From positions 1 through 64,000 of the forward strand of contig NZ_JACHIM010000004.1 of assembly GCF_014203215.1 (NCBI RefSeq): a stretch of 64,000 bases of DNA. Reading direction: 5' to 3'. This DNA is from Bartonella callosciuri (GTDB lineage Bacteria > Pseudomonadota > Alphaproteobacteria > Rhizobiales > Rhizobiaceae). The notes beneath the pieces were generated by a model that saw only the letters and a list, made by a program, of their open reading frames with translations, was not told where the DNA came from and ran no database searches. Positions 40,101 to 50,693 of this stretch are shown here, one piece after another. Positions within the stretch are counted from its first letter, which is position 1. Each line of letters begins with the position of its first letter. The position numbers and the translations under genes are program-made.

Positions 40101-40584
40101 ATACGAACTAAAGCAATATCAGCTTTTCCCCCCAATGCATAAACAGCTTGCAAACTCCCCTGAATAGACCCGTCTGTCATGCTAATAACTGCATCCTGAG
40201 CACGAAGACCAGGTATATCCTTAAAATGTGAATTCGTTAGAATAAGCTCTCCACCATCTGTCATAGACGCACCATATGCAGATATTCTTTCTGGATTATC
40301 GCCTAAAACATTTATCTGATATGCATCAACAACTGTGCCTTGCTTTCCTACATAGACGTCAGAAATGGGAGAAAAAACAAGATTTTCTCCCTGAGAACTT
40401 GTTAAATGATAGGTTTTATTTTCGATTTTGTGTTTTTCACCATCATCACATTCGTAAAACTGAGCCTCTGAATTAGACAAAACCACAGAAGCCTCATTTG
40501 CATTAACATCTACGATCTCTAATAAAAAAGAATAATCGTTGCACATGAAGATAAAAACAAATAATTTTTAAATATTTTTATCAT
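37155..40584 (-). pseudogene. autotransporter pseudogene with proline-rich repeats (AT1)
   Basis: Beginning at ATG 40584 the reading is MIKIFKNYLFL, the family signal sequence, but a stop appears after about 21 codons. The frame shifts and resumes as the passenger header FYECDDGEKHKIENKTYHL near 40440. Further shifts occur near 39950, 39600 and 38980, in the barrel near 37530, and again near 37440. Recognisable parts are a passenger with DRILIYGDVSGTSVIHM, a Pro-Thr-Ser repeat linker at about 38160-38740, the conserved barrel entry QLPTYLLFPNALFHAGLMDL, and a C-terminal SAGLRRLF ending. It cannot make a full protein. It is the most decayed member of the array. Confidence 0.9.
38200..38730 (-). 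repeat. 84-bp tandem repeat encoding a proline-rich 28-residue unit
   Basis: The string GGTGTAGATGGAGT recurs at 38221, 38305, 38389, 38473 and 38557, with a diverged copy at 38641. The period is exactly 84 bases, about 6.5 units in all. On the coding (minus) strand the unit reads roughly PTPSTPVSPTPSPSVPS then TPGDPTPIDPV. The period is a multiple of three and the repeat is in frame, so it once formed a stiff proline-rich linker between passenger and barrel. Confidence 0.95.
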
Positions 40585-40656
40585 AGCTCTATTGTATAAA
40601 ACCCCTCTTACTTTTTAAAAGTGAATAATAACTACAATAATAATTTAAATCTGTAA

Positions 40657-43224
40657 CTAAAAGCGGTATCGTAGACCTCCGGAAACACTCACTCCCGAAA
40701 AACCAGATTTGCCAAGCCGCTGCTGATAAGTCATGTCTACATGAAATGCAAAATTTGAGGACAATTGGGCATTAAAACCCAACCCAGATTCTAGAGAAGA
40801 ACCAAAAGCACCTAACTGGAAAGCATCTCCCAAATGCACAAATTGTTTTTCCCCAAAGCTACGAGTAAGATGAAACTTGCCATTGAAAGAAACAACACAC
40901 CCCTCTTCAGAGGCAGCAAGTGTTTTTGTTAAACGTCCACCAACACGCATCACCCACTGGTCCGGTTTTTCCATCTCAATATCAAAACTATCGATATCAG
41001 ATGCCTTATCAAATTGTAAATTTTGATAAATAACCTGAATTTGCGGATCAAAAACAAGACCTTCATGTCCTGTCATAAACGCTTTACCAACAGTCAATGA
41101 AGCATTCAGAGGATTGCTTTTTAATGTTGCTGTCTTGCCCCTTGCAAGAGTGAGAACATCACCTTTAAACAAACCATAAGAAAAAAGACCATCCACATAA
41201 AAGCCCGCGTCATGCCGCATGCTGCCATAGGCTGTAACCGACCATTTATCAAACGTACTCTTTTGGCTTTGTTCAACATCTTGGGGGTGTAGAGAAAGTT
41301 TTCCATAAGTTCCCATAACTCCAAAGGATGTAGAATGACGTGCACCCTCAATCACCTTTAGCAAAACACTCGCTTCTACAGCACTATAATCAAGATTGCC
41401 TCCATAGCCATATTCCAATGCGGATAAATCTGAGACATAACGGTGACTTCCGCCATAACCACGCACAAAAAAGGCAGGTTTTTCACCGTTTTTCAAAAGA
41501 TCTTCAGACCCAGCCCACAGTTTTTCCAGCTGCTTGTTTTGATTGCTAACATCCATCAAGCCAGCATGAAACAAAGCATTTGGTAAGAGTAGATAGGTCG
41601 GAACTTGCGGAACAACTGCACTAATGCCCACCTCAGGATCAAAAACTGAAGAATCAGAATCAAATACTATGGAATTATAACCAGTGCTAGCTTCAACAGA
41701 ACGAGGTTTACGGCGAAGAGAAACACTCTTTTTTAACTTAGAAGAAAATGTAGGGGAATTTCGCGTGATATATTGACGTTCAAGACGGAAATCCCAAAAA
41801 TCCCCATTCCCTTTAATCAATCTGTTCTCATTTTTTGCCTCTTTCGGACCATAAGCATGAAGAATATATTTATAAGGTGAGCCCTTCAGCACTGCATAAC
41901 CACCTGGCAATTTAAAGGAACTTTCCTCTGCTTTTCCATAAACCTGAATAATTGAAATACTCTGATTATTTTCGCTATAGTTCTTTTTTTCTCCTGAAAC
42001 TGCTGAGACACCTCGTACATGCACTGTCGTTGTTCCAGAAACATTCCCATAAATCAAAACCCGATCCGTCTTGTTCCTCTCTTTTTGATTATCTGCAGTG
42101 AAATATGTATTTACATAAAGACGTGCACCAGCTTCCGCAATGTAAACATAATCTAAAGAATCCGTAGCTAATCCTGTTCCGATATGAAGTGTTTGATAAG
42201 TACCAGCTGTTGGTGTCGTAAAAAAAATAGAACTACCAATGAGCTTTATAAATGAAACAGACGAATCTCCAAATTGCCCATCTCGTAAATTACTCTTTTT
42301 GCTTGGCCTCAAAGTCCATCGTGAATTATTAGATAATTCAAATTCAGTATAAGAACCGCTATCAACGCGTGCCCCCCCTACAAGAGAAGAAGCATTAGCT
42401 TCAACTCTTATAAATGAGTGATTTTTAGCCTCTAACAAAAGATCACCAGAGATACTGGAACCATCTAATAAAGAAAGAATAAGATATCTTCTAGCATCAT
42501 CAATATAAACAGCTGCACTGTCTGGGACATTTAAGATGCTCTTCTTAAACTGCAGATCTCCTAACTGAACCCTTAATTCTCCTTCTTCATATTCATCTTG
42601 TGAAGAACTCCCCCGAAAATAGAGACCATAGGATTTAGTTCCTTTAACCTTGACCTTTAAGTTTTCAGCAACAACCCTCGACATATCTAACTTGCGTAAA
42701 TCGAACTGTGGAGTCTGGTCAAGACTGGAAGTCCATGGTAAACTTTCACCTGCTATCCCATGGACATCGGTAACATTAACGTTACTGTTCTTAATAAAAA
42801 GAGAACCACCTTGCTGCACCCCAAAAACTGTGTGAGATACACTATCATCACTGCTATTTGCTTCTTTATTTTCTGTGATAACAAACACATTCTCCAAAAC
42901 AGTTATTGTCTTTTTGGGTGCAAACACCTCTGAGGTAATCGTTTCAGAGTTTTTAAATTGCAAAATCTCCCCAGTGTGTGAATTCGTCTTTTTTTCTGCC
43001 CTAATAACTTCAGACTTTTTTATGATCATAGCATCAAGAGAACCTATATCAAAATTATTTTGATACAATACACCATCACTACTAAGATCATCACATGAAT
43101 ACACCTTAAGAAGAGGACCACAAAAAGGTTTATCTTGCGCCTTAGCATTTATATTTTGCATGAAAAAAAAAACAGACGTTGTAAGAACGCATAAACATAC
43201 ATGACTTTTTAATACTTTAATCAT
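40657..43224 (-). CDS. autotransporter, 855 aa (AT2)
   Basis: This is a classical type Va secreted surface protein. A signal peptide (MIKVLKSHVCLCVLTTSVFF, cut probably after NAKA near residue 29) is followed by a cysteine pair (FCGPLLKVYSCDD, about 37-48). The passenger, to about residue 530, is predicted beta-helical, with repeated short motifs and the conserved pre-linker DRVLIYGNVSGTTTVHVRG and DFWDFRLERQY. The barrel starts VVPQVPTYLLLPNALFHAGL near 538 and ends GGLRYRF with terminal Phe. The start at 43224 is chosen because it gives the family signal sequence; the frame is open to 43293. Related Bartonella proteins include the inducible autotransporters and the angiogenic BafA. The ligand is unknown. 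Confidence 0.92.
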   Translation of the reverse strand: MIKVLKSHVCLCVLTTSVFFFMQNINAKAQDKPFCGPLLKVYSCDDLSSDGVLYQNNFDIGSLDAMIIKKSEVIRAEKKTNSHTGEILQFKNSETITSEVFAPKKTITVLENVFVITENKEANSSDDSVSHTVFGVQQGGSLFIKNSNVNVTDVHGIAGESLPWTSSLDQTPQFDLRKLDMSRVVAENLKVKVKGTKSYGLYFRGSSSQDEYEEGELRVQLGDLQFKKSILNVPDSAAVYIDDARRYLILSLLDGSSISGDLLLEAKNHSFIRVEANASSLVGGARVDSGSYTEFELSNNSRWTLRPSKKSNLRDGQFGDSSVSFIKLIGSSIFFTTPTAGTYQTLHIGTGLATDSLDYVYIAEAGARLYVNTYFTADNQKERNKTDRVLIYGNVSGTTTVHVRGVSAVSGEKKNYSENNQSISIIQVYGKAEESSFKLPGGYAVLKGSPYKYILHAYGPKEAKNENRLIKGNGDFWDFRLERQYITRNSPTFSSKLKKSVSLRRKPRSVEASTGYNSIVFDSDSSVFDPEVGISAVVPQVPTYLLLPNALFHAGLMDVSNQNKQLEKLWAGSEDLLKNGEKPAFFVRGYGGSHRYVSDLSALEYGYGGNLDYSAVEASVLLKVIEGARHSTSFGVMGTYGKLSLHPQDVEQSQKSTFDKWSVTAYGSMRHDAGFYVDGLFSYGLFKGDVLTLARGKTATLKSNPLNASLTVGKAFMTGHEGLVFDPQIQVIYQNLQFDKASDIDSFDIEMEKPDQWVMRVGGRLTKTLAASEEGCVVSFNGKFHLTRSFGEKQFVHLGDAFQLGAFGSSLESGLGFNAQLSSNFAFHVDMTYQQRLGKSGFSGVSVSGGLRYRF

Positions 43225-43629
43225 AATTAACTTTAAACTTTCTTTTCTGATCCTCATTAAAAACTGAAGAGGCAAATCTATAAATAAATCCATTATGTTT
43301 CATTGAAATAATCTGATTTGGATTATGTGTAAAGTTGAAATTTAAAAATACTAAAAAAGACACAATATAAATTTGTAACTTTCATAAAAAATTCGCCATA
43401 ATACAGCTGAAAAACAATGTTGAATTCACAAGAAAAGCAGTTATTTAAAACAATTTATCAGTTTACACAGGTCGTAAAAATCGCTAGAAAAGTGGGATTT
43501 AAAAACCCTTATGCATAAAAAAGCTTAACTTAGTTTTTTTAAGAAAGAAGAAAATAAGTACTACTAAAAACACATTTTAGACATATTAAAAGACTTGTTC
43601 TCAAAATTGCTAACAAAACTGAAAGAGAA
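43225..43629. other. intergenic stretch between AT3 and AT2
   Basis: No gene is recognisable. The AT2 promoter should lie here. Next to AT3 a terminator hairpin occupies 43630-43658. Confidence 0.45.
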
Positions 43630-43658
43630 AAAAGCCACAAACGTAGCTTGTGGCTTTT
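43630..43658 (-). terminator. terminator of the AT3 autotransporter gene
   Basis: AAAAGCCACAA (43630-43640) pairs perfectly with TTGTGGCTTTT (43648-43658), and T residues follow on the minus strand. It lies 29 bases past the AT3 stop. Confidence 0.88.
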
Positions 43659-43686
43659 AAAAGAATTTATCAAAAACACAATCAAA

Positions 43687-46386
43687 TTAGAAACGGTAGC
43701 GCATTCCGCCAGAAAAACTGATTCCAGAAAAACCAGCCTTGCTAAGCTTATGTTGATAAACAAGATCACCCTTAAGGGAAAACTTTGAAGAAAGTCGAGC
43801 ATTAAAACCAAAGCCAGCTTCTAGAGAAGAACCAAAAGCACCCAATTTGAAAGTATCTTTAAAATGCACAGATTGTGCCTCCTTTAAACCATGGGTAAAA
43901 TGAAGCCTTCCATTGAAAGAAATAACACCCTCCGTTTGAGATGTAGTCAGTGTCTTAATCAAACGCCCACCAACACACATGAGCAACTGATCAAGTTTAC
44001 CCATATCAATATCAAAACCATCAATATCAAACGCTTTATCAAATTGCAGATTTTGATAAATAACCTGAACCTGCGGATCAAAAACAAGGTCTTTATGCCC
44101 TATCACAAACGCTTTACCAGCAGCCAACGAAACACTAAAAGGATTACCCTTCAATGTTGCTGTCTTGCCCCGTAGAAGAGTGAGAACATCACCTTTAAAC
44201 AGACCATAGGATACAAGACCATCCACATAGAAACCCGCACCATGCTGCATACTGCCATAGGCTGTGATAGACCATTTATCAAACGCACTTTTCTTGCTTT
44301 GTTCAACATCTAGAGGTTGTAGAGAAAATTTTCCATAAGACCCCATAACCCCAAAGGACACAGTAATGCCGGGATTTTCAATTGTATGCAGCAAAGCACT
44401 TGCCTCTACAGCATTATAAGTAAGATTGCCTCCATAGCCATATTCCAATGCGGATAAATCTGAAGTATAGTGGTAATTCCCACCATAACCACGTAAAAAT
44501 AAAGCATGATTTTCATGAACTTCTAACATTCCAGTAGAAATGGTTCGCTGTATCTCCAATTGCTTGTTTTGATTACTGATATCCATCAAACGAGCATGGA
44601 ACAAGGCATTTGGCAAAAGTAGATAAATCGGAACTTGTGGAACAACATCCTTAACCCTCTCCTCAAAATTAGCCTTAATATATTTATTCTCTAAACGAAA
44701 ATCCCCAAAATCACTATTACCTGGAACTAATCTTTGATCAGAACTAGGCTTAATTGCAGGCTGAAGACTAGGCTTCATATATCTATTCTCTAAACGAAAA
44801 TCCCAAAAATCACCATTTCCTGCAACTAATCTTTGAGATGAATCCGCTTTCCCTAGGTGAGATCCTGGTCCATAAGCATAAAGCCTATATTGATAAGGCA
44901 AACTTTCCAATGCAACGTAACCACCTTCCAGCTGAAAAGAATCTTCGCTTGCTTCTCCAGAAACCTGAATAATGGAGATTCCCTCTCTATTTCCGCCTTG
45001 TCCTGTAGATCCCCCTGGACTTCCAGGAACGCTTTGCACATGTACTGTTGTTTTTCCCTCAATATCACCATAGATTAAAAGTCGATCGGTTTTTTGATCC
45101 TGAAGAGCACCACCCTGATTCAAATATGTGTTGAGATAAAGATGCACCTTACCTTGGGCCTTATAAACTTCACCTATTCCTTTTCCAATACGGAGTATTT
45201 GATAATTACCAGCTGCACTGAACTGCGGTTTTTCAAAAAGAAGAGAACTATCCGTAATATGTATCAATGAAATCGATGAATCACCTATAGAGCCAGAATT
45301 TCGCAAATTTTCATTTTTCGGTCGCGATAAAGTCCATTTTGAACCATCCCTTAACCGAAGTTCAACAGTAGAACTTTCATCAACACGAGCTCCCCCTACA
45401 AATATCGAGGAATCAGCTGAAACTTTCATATAAGAGCCATCATCAGCCTTCAGCAATAAATCTCCAGAAATTTTAGAATTCTCTAAAAGTTTAATAAGGC
45501 TACCGGATTTTCTGCTATAGATAGCCGTACTATTTGGAACCATCAACACAGTGTTGTACAAATTAACACTTCCTCTTTTAGGTAAGTTTTCTCTTGGCAA
45601 ACCTTCAAATAGCGTGCTTTCCCCCCAAAAAGTATAGAGCCGCTCTTTGACATAAGAATTTGCCTTTTTCTTATTTTCGCTCTTTTGCTCCTCAACAAAA
45701 CGGAAGCCATAAGATGCATTACCCTCCACCATAACAGTGGAGTCTAAAATATCAATATAGCTAGCATCTCCATGAAATGAAACGCCATGAGCATTTGCAA
45801 CCTTAACTTTACCTTCCTTAAACTTAATATAACCACCATTTTCGAACATATGAAAAACTGAATTTTTATTATGCCTGTCTACATCAGTTTTGTGACTCCC
45901 CTTTTCGGTAATGGAAACACCCGTTAAATAGACCATTCCCTCCTTTCCTGTTTGAACGCCGCTACCATTTGTAAGATCAATCGCTCCTTTTTCTATTTCA
46001 ACTCTTCCAGAATTATTTGCAATTATACTGTATTTCCAAAAGCTTTTTTCCAACTTATCAGCACTCGAAGCATCTCTAATAATTATATTTTCCCCTTTAA
46101 ACCCTGTCCCTTCTCCAGATACTTCTATGGCTACCTCTTCAGCACTTTCCCCATGAGTTTTCTGGTAAGTTTTATTTAATATTTCATATGTCTTACCATC
46201 ATTACACCGATAAAATGTGGTATCTTCATTACAGAAATCCTTACTATTTTTCGCATCACCACTAACCCTATTAGTTTGAACTGTAGAACTTTCAGCTTGT
46301 ACCTTTGCATCTGCATTGTGTGTAAAAAGAAGAATAGCTGTAGTAAAAGCACATAAAGAGAAATAATTTTTAAATATTTTGACCAT
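43687..46386 (-). CDS. autotransporter, 899 aa (AT3)
   Basis: The signal peptide MVKIFKNYFSLCAFTTAILL has its cut probably near residue 27 (NADAKV). The start at 46386 is supported by a GGCGGA ribosome-binding site. The cysteine pair is FCNEDTTFYRCNDGKTYEIL (about 49-68). The passenger runs to about residue 570 and carries the family blocks DRLLIYGDIEGKTTVHVQS and DFWDFRLENRYMK. A second, diverged copy of that last block (SDFGDFRLENKYIK) follows directly, a small internal duplication of the linker. The barrel enters at VVPQVPIYLLLPNALFHARL near 579 and ends GGMRYRF. Its terminator follows at 43630-43658. Confidence 0.92.
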   Translation of the reverse strand: MVKIFKNYFSLCAFTTAILLFTHNADAKVQAESSTVQTNRVSGDAKNSKDFCNEDTTFYRCNDGKTYEILNKTYQKTHGESAEEVAIEVSGEGTGFKGENIIIRDASSADKLEKSFWKYSIIANNSGRVEIEKGAIDLTNGSGVQTGKEGMVYLTGVSITEKGSHKTDVDRHNKNSVFHMFENGGYIKFKEGKVKVANAHGVSFHGDASYIDILDSTVMVEGNASYGFRFVEEQKSENKKKANSYVKERLYTFWGESTLFEGLPRENLPKRGSVNLYNTVLMVPNSTAIYSRKSGSLIKLLENSKISGDLLLKADDGSYMKVSADSSIFVGGARVDESSTVELRLRDGSKWTLSRPKNENLRNSGSIGDSSISLIHITDSSLLFEKPQFSAAGNYQILRIGKGIGEVYKAQGKVHLYLNTYLNQGGALQDQKTDRLLIYGDIEGKTTVHVQSVPGSPGGSTGQGGNREGISIIQVSGEASEDSFQLEGGYVALESLPYQYRLYAYGPGSHLGKADSSQRLVAGNGDFWDFRLENRYMKPSLQPAIKPSSDQRLVPGNSDFGDFRLENKYIKANFEERVKDVVPQVPIYLLLPNALFHARLMDISNQNKQLEIQRTISTGMLEVHENHALFLRGYGGNYHYTSDLSALEYGYGGNLTYNAVEASALLHTIENPGITVSFGVMGSYGKFSLQPLDVEQSKKSAFDKWSITAYGSMQHGAGFYVDGLVSYGLFKGDVLTLLRGKTATLKGNPFSVSLAAGKAFVIGHKDLVFDPQVQVIYQNLQFDKAFDIDGFDIDMGKLDQLLMCVGGRLIKTLTTSQTEGVISFNGRLHFTHGLKEAQSVHFKDTFKLGAFGSSLEAGFGFNARLSSKFSLKGDLVYQHKLSKAGFSGISFSGGMRYRF

Positions 46387-47457
46387 GATTCCGCCGTAAT
46401 TTTTATCTCGTCTTACAAAGAATATATGTTCTGGCAAACTACCTTGAACACGTAAAATAAATTTAACACACAATGTTAAAAATATCTTATATTAAATAAT
46501 ATATTTTGTATTATTTATAATCCAAAACAGTTCTTGTAAATTTGCAATAATTAAAATGCGTGCTTTAGCTGTTTCCTGTAAATAAACATTCAGCCCTAAC
46601 ACAGTCCCAATACTTAAGTACCCTACGAGCTGTATCAGCTTTTATCTACTCAATAAGAAAGAATATTGTGAACATTTATTTGAGTAAGTTCTGAAATAAA
46701 AAGTCAAGCCCACTTTAGCAGAATATGAAGGTGTAAAGGTGAAAGTCATCAGCCATCTTTTCCCTTTCATTCCGCCTTATAACTTTCAAAAGCATCTCAA
46801 ACCATATTTTTAAATAATAGAAGTTATTAAGATACTAAAACTTTTGTTTTTTGCGTTCTTTAATGAGATCACACTCCTCACGAAGAACAGCACACTATTG
46901 CATTGTTCATTCATGTCCTTATCTTAAAGCAACATCTTACCTTGCCCCGACCATATTTCCAAGCGACTCTCGTGAAAAGTATAACCCAAAATCCATTGAA
47001 CACTCCTATCTTTACGCTTAAAAGATGTAGATAGATGGTACCAGCATTCTATTTATCAACTTCCAATGTTGCGTCTAATTTTATATTTAAATGGGGTTCA
47101 TAAAAAAATATACTTACCCCTTTCTTAAATGTTTTTTTACTCATCCACCAATCTATTGTATGATAGACAAGAAAACGATTTTATTGATTCAAGATAAGAG
47201 GATTTAAAATAAAAGAATTTTGCTATATTCGCGATTCTTATTCAATATGTAAAACAATAAATTATCATTATAAATGAATGCATTATATACTAAAATGGAA
47301 AATCACTACGAAACCCAGAATTTGGAAACTGTTACGCACAAATCTGAACAAACCTCTCAAAAAGAATTTAAAATCTAACTAAAAAACATATCTGAAAGAG
47401 ACAAGATATCTACATCTTTAGAAATTCTACCCAGAGAAAACTGAATGCAAGAAAAGA
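46387..47457. other. 1.07-kb non-coding stretch between AT4 and AT3
   Basis: AT-rich. It contains an inverted copy of the dispersed repeat near 47035-47080. No intact gene. Sense-like scraps on the minus strand near 46860-47000 have no start or family match that I can give. Confidence 0.45.
47035..47080 (-). repeat. dispersed degenerate repeat, copy D (inverted)
   Basis: On the minus strand GCAACATTGGAAGTTGATAA and then ATAGAATGCTGGTACC matches the core of copies A-C (GCAACATTGGAAGCTGGTAA in copy B). Only the core is preserved. Confidence 0.45.
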
Positions 47458-47488
47458 AAAAAGCCACAAATTATATTTGTGGCTTTTT
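47458..47488 (-). terminator. terminator of the AT4 autotransporter gene
   Basis: AAAAAGCCACAAA (47458-47470) pairs with TTTGTGGCTTTTT (47476-47488) around a 5-base loop. The stem is almost the same sequence as the AT3 terminator, so the 3' flank was duplicated with the gene. Confidence 0.9.
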
Positions 47489-47513
47489 AAAGGATGATCA
47501 AAACATGATGAAA

Positions 47514-50500
47514 CTAGAAATGATAACGCAGTCCACCAGAAAAACTAGCACCAGAAAAACCCGCCTTTGTAAGCTTATGCTGATAAACCAGATCACCGTA
47601 AAGTGCAAACTTTTGAGACAATTGAGCATTAAAACCTAATCCCGTTTCTAAGGAAGAACCAAAATCACCCAACTGAAAAGCATCTTTGAAATGCACAAAT
47701 TGTTTTTTTCCAAAGCCATGATTAAGATGAAGTTTACCATAGAAGGAAACAACACGTGCCTCATCGGTGGCAGTAAACGTTTTTGTTAAGCGTCCACCAA
47801 CACGTGCTATCCACTGGTCAAGTTTACCCATCTCAATATTAAAATCGTCAACATCACTGGCTTTATTAAACTGGAGACGCTGATACACAACCTGAACCTG
47901 TGGATCTAAAATAAGCCCCGTCTCTCCTAAGACAAACACCTTACCAGAAGCCAATGAAGCACTGAGAGGATTTCCCTTTAATGTTGCCGTCTTGCCCCGA
48001 GCAAGAGTAGAAACATCACCGTTAAACAAACCATAGGAGAAAAGACCATCAACATAAAAACCCTCATCATGCTGTATAGTACCATAGGCTGTAGCCGTCC
48101 ATTTATCAAACGCACTTTTTTGGCTTTGTTCAACATCTAAAGGCTGCAAAGAAAGTCTCTGATAAGTTCCTGTAACCCCAAAAGAAGCAGTACCATATGC
48201 ATTTTCGATTGTTTGCAGCAAAACACCTACCTCGAATGTATTATAATCAAGCTCACCTCCATAGCCATATTGAGCTGCCGATAGATTTGAGAGATAACGA
48301 TGACTTCCACCATAACCATGTATAAAAAGTGCAGGACTTTCACGCATCTCTCCCTCTCCAGAAGCAATTCGCAAAATTTCTAACCGCTTACTTTGATTGG
48401 TAATATTCATCAAATCCGTATGGAACAAAGCATTTGGTAAAAGCAGATAAGTGGGAACCTGCGGAACAACAGCCTTAATCTCCGGATCAGGCTGAGGACC
48501 AGGTTCATCAGGTTTGGGTTCAGGCTTAGGCTTCATATATCTATTCTCCAGGCGAAAATCCCAAAACTCACCATTGCCTGCAACTAATCTTTGAGATGAA
48601 TCCGCTTTCCCTAAATCAGATTTTGGACCATAAGCATAGAGCTTATACTGATAAGGTGAATGCTCCAATGTGGTATAACCGCCTTCTAACTGAAACGAAT
48701 TTACATCCGCTTCCCCAGAAATCTGAATAATTGAGATACCTTGATTATTTCCACCACTCCCTGTGGTTCCTCCTGGACTTCCTGAAGTGCCATGCACATG
48801 GACTGTCGTTTCTCCAGAAACATCACCATGTATCAAAACACGATCCGTCTTTTGATTTTTAAGCTCCCCACCCTCATTCAGATATGTATTAAGGTAAATA
48901 TGCGCACCATTTTGTGCCTTGTAAACTTCACCCGTTCCTTTTCCAATGCGGAGTGTTTGATAATCGTAAGTCGAAGCAGATTTTCGTTTTTTAAAATTAA
49001 TAGAACTATCATCCGCTAGGTATACTAATGAAATAGATGAATTATCTATCAAACCAGATTCATGGAGCTCTCTTTGTTGATTTTGTTTTACAATCCACGT
49101 TGAACCGGCCCCTAAATAAATTTCAGCAGTAGATGCATCATCAACATAGGCATCTCCTTCAAGGGTAGAAGTGCTTGCTAAAACTTTCACCAAAGCACCC
49201 TTTTCAGCTCTTAACAATGAACTGCCTGAAAGATTGGTCTGCATTAAATTAACAACCCCCAAAGTAGTGCCTGTACTATAAATAGCTACGCTATCTGGAA
49301 CAGAAAACATAGTCTTTCTTATGTTAACAGCTTCTGTTCTGAGTGGAGTTTTTTCTTCTCCTAAAGCGCCTTCTTTATGCCTGTATTCTGTTAAAGGCTT
49401 CTCTCCCCTAAAATATATACCGTAAGATCCATCACCCTTCACTGTAACAGAAGAGGATTCAATATTAACCTCAGTCACACGATCACGCTTTGACAACTTC
49501 TTAGACAACGGAATAGAGTTAAAAGTATCAACTGTATTTTCTGACAAGATGCCATGAACATCAGTGACATCTATAGTCCCCTTAAAGTCAACCGAACCTC
49601 CTACATCCATAAGAAAAACTGCATGATCCTTGTTTTTGCTACTCTTTCCAGTAATTCTAACATAGTCGAGATTTACTTTTCCATCTAGTGTCGAAGAAAC
49701 CGCATGACTGTTCATGAAGTCAATTGATCCACCTTTCATCCTGACCTCTGCACCGTCATAGCTCAAAAGACTGGCCTTCCCATTCCTCGTTTTGACATTT
49801 GTATCTTCTAAAATAACCAACGAATCCCCTATTGCGTCAACCCCCCTCTGACTTTCCTCAACAATCCCCTTCTTTAATTCAATTGTTCCATAACTAGCAT
49901 GAAGGGCTATATCTGCATTCTTGAGAACCAGGTCTTCCAAAACGACTTTACCGTTCTCTGATACAGATACACCAAATAGAAAAGTTTCACCATAAACTTT
50001 GCTTCCAACAGTTACATTCTTCCCGCTAACTTTCGTACCTGCTCCCTTCACCGTTATAGCAACAGGATTAAGAGGAATATTCTTATCCTTAATCTCATAA
50101 GACCGGTTATCAATTACATGCCCTATTGTGCAACCGTCGCACATATAATATAATCCATCATGTAAAATAAGCTTATTATATTCATATACTTCATGGGCAT
50201 ATGCACTTCCACTTTCCCTAGCACCTCCACTAATAAAGCTATTAGTATAGTTAATAGGATACCCGTCGACATCAGGGATAGGATACCCGCCTATACTCCC
50301 ATACCCATTCCCGTTAATTGGAATAGTGGAAACGAGTGGAGTAACCACAATCTCGGGAATATTGCTACCATAACTGGAATCACTAATTCCGCTCCGTCCA
50401 GAAGAATTATAAGGACTGACTATTTCAAAACTATTATAATCACCATCTCCGCTTTGCCTGCTGACTCTAATAGAGGATATAGACGGTATACTAGGTGAAG

Positions 50501-50693
50501 GCCCATTAGGAGACATAGAGGTAACAGTAATACTATAAGGCAACCCATTATTGTGCACAGAGCTACCACTGATGCCATAAGAGTTTGCCCCCTCCTGAGC
50601 AGTTGCACAACCCCCTACTCCATTTTGTAGCAAAGAAAGAAGTGCCGTTGTGAAAGCACATAAACATACATGATTTCTAAAAACTTTAATCAT
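47514..50693 (-). CDS. autotransporter, 1059 aa (AT4)
   Basis: The signal peptide is MIKVFRNHVCLCAFTTALLS. After it comes a segment of about 130 residues, unique to this member, rich in Ser, Gly, Tyr, Pro and Ile (for example SISSIRVSRQSGDGDYNSF). The cysteine pair, YYMCDGCTIGHVIDNRSYEI, is at about 180-199. Beta-helical passenger repeats with ADIALHASYGTIELKKGIVE follow, to about residue 730. DRVLIHGDVSGETTVHVHG and EFWDFRLENRYMK come next, with a short Pro-rich linker (KPKPEPKPDEPGPQPDPE). The barrel starts at VVPQVPTYLLLPNALFHTDL near 741 and ends GGLRYHF. The ATG at 50693 is chosen because it gives the family signal sequence; the frame is open to 50810. Confidence 0.92.
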   Translation of the reverse strand: MIKVFRNHVCLCAFTTALLSLLQNGVGGCATAQEGANSYGISGSSVHNNGLPYSITVTSMSPNGPSPSIPSISSIRVSRQSGDGDYNSFEIVSPYNSSGRSGISDSSYGSNIPEIVVTPLVSTIPINGNGYGSIGGYPIPDVDGYPINYTNSFISGGARESGSAYAHEVYEYNKLILHDGLYYMCDGCTIGHVIDNRSYEIKDKNIPLNPVAITVKGAGTKVSGKNVTVGSKVYGETFLFGVSVSENGKVVLEDLVLKNADIALHASYGTIELKKGIVEESQRGVDAIGDSLVILEDTNVKTRNGKASLLSYDGAEVRMKGGSIDFMNSHAVSSTLDGKVNLDYVRITGKSSKNKDHAVFLMDVGGSVDFKGTIDVTDVHGILSENTVDTFNSIPLSKKLSKRDRVTEVNIESSSVTVKGDGSYGIYFRGEKPLTEYRHKEGALGEEKTPLRTEAVNIRKTMFSVPDSVAIYSTGTTLGVVNLMQTNLSGSSLLRAEKGALVKVLASTSTLEGDAYVDDASTAEIYLGAGSTWIVKQNQQRELHESGLIDNSSISLVYLADDSSINFKKRKSASTYDYQTLRIGKGTGEVYKAQNGAHIYLNTYLNEGGELKNQKTDRVLIHGDVSGETTVHVHGTSGSPGGTTGSGGNNQGISIIQISGEADVNSFQLEGGYTTLEHSPYQYKLYAYGPKSDLGKADSSQRLVAGNGEFWDFRLENRYMKPKPEPKPDEPGPQPDPEIKAVVPQVPTYLLLPNALFHTDLMNITNQSKRLEILRIASGEGEMRESPALFIHGYGGSHRYLSNLSAAQYGYGGELDYNTFEVGVLLQTIENAYGTASFGVTGTYQRLSLQPLDVEQSQKSAFDKWTATAYGTIQHDEGFYVDGLFSYGLFNGDVSTLARGKTATLKGNPLSASLASGKVFVLGETGLILDPQVQVVYQRLQFNKASDVDDFNIEMGKLDQWIARVGGRLTKTFTATDEARVVSFYGKLHLNHGFGKKQFVHFKDAFQLGDFGSSLETGLGFNAQLSQKFALYGDLVYQHKLTKAGFSGASFSGGLRYHF

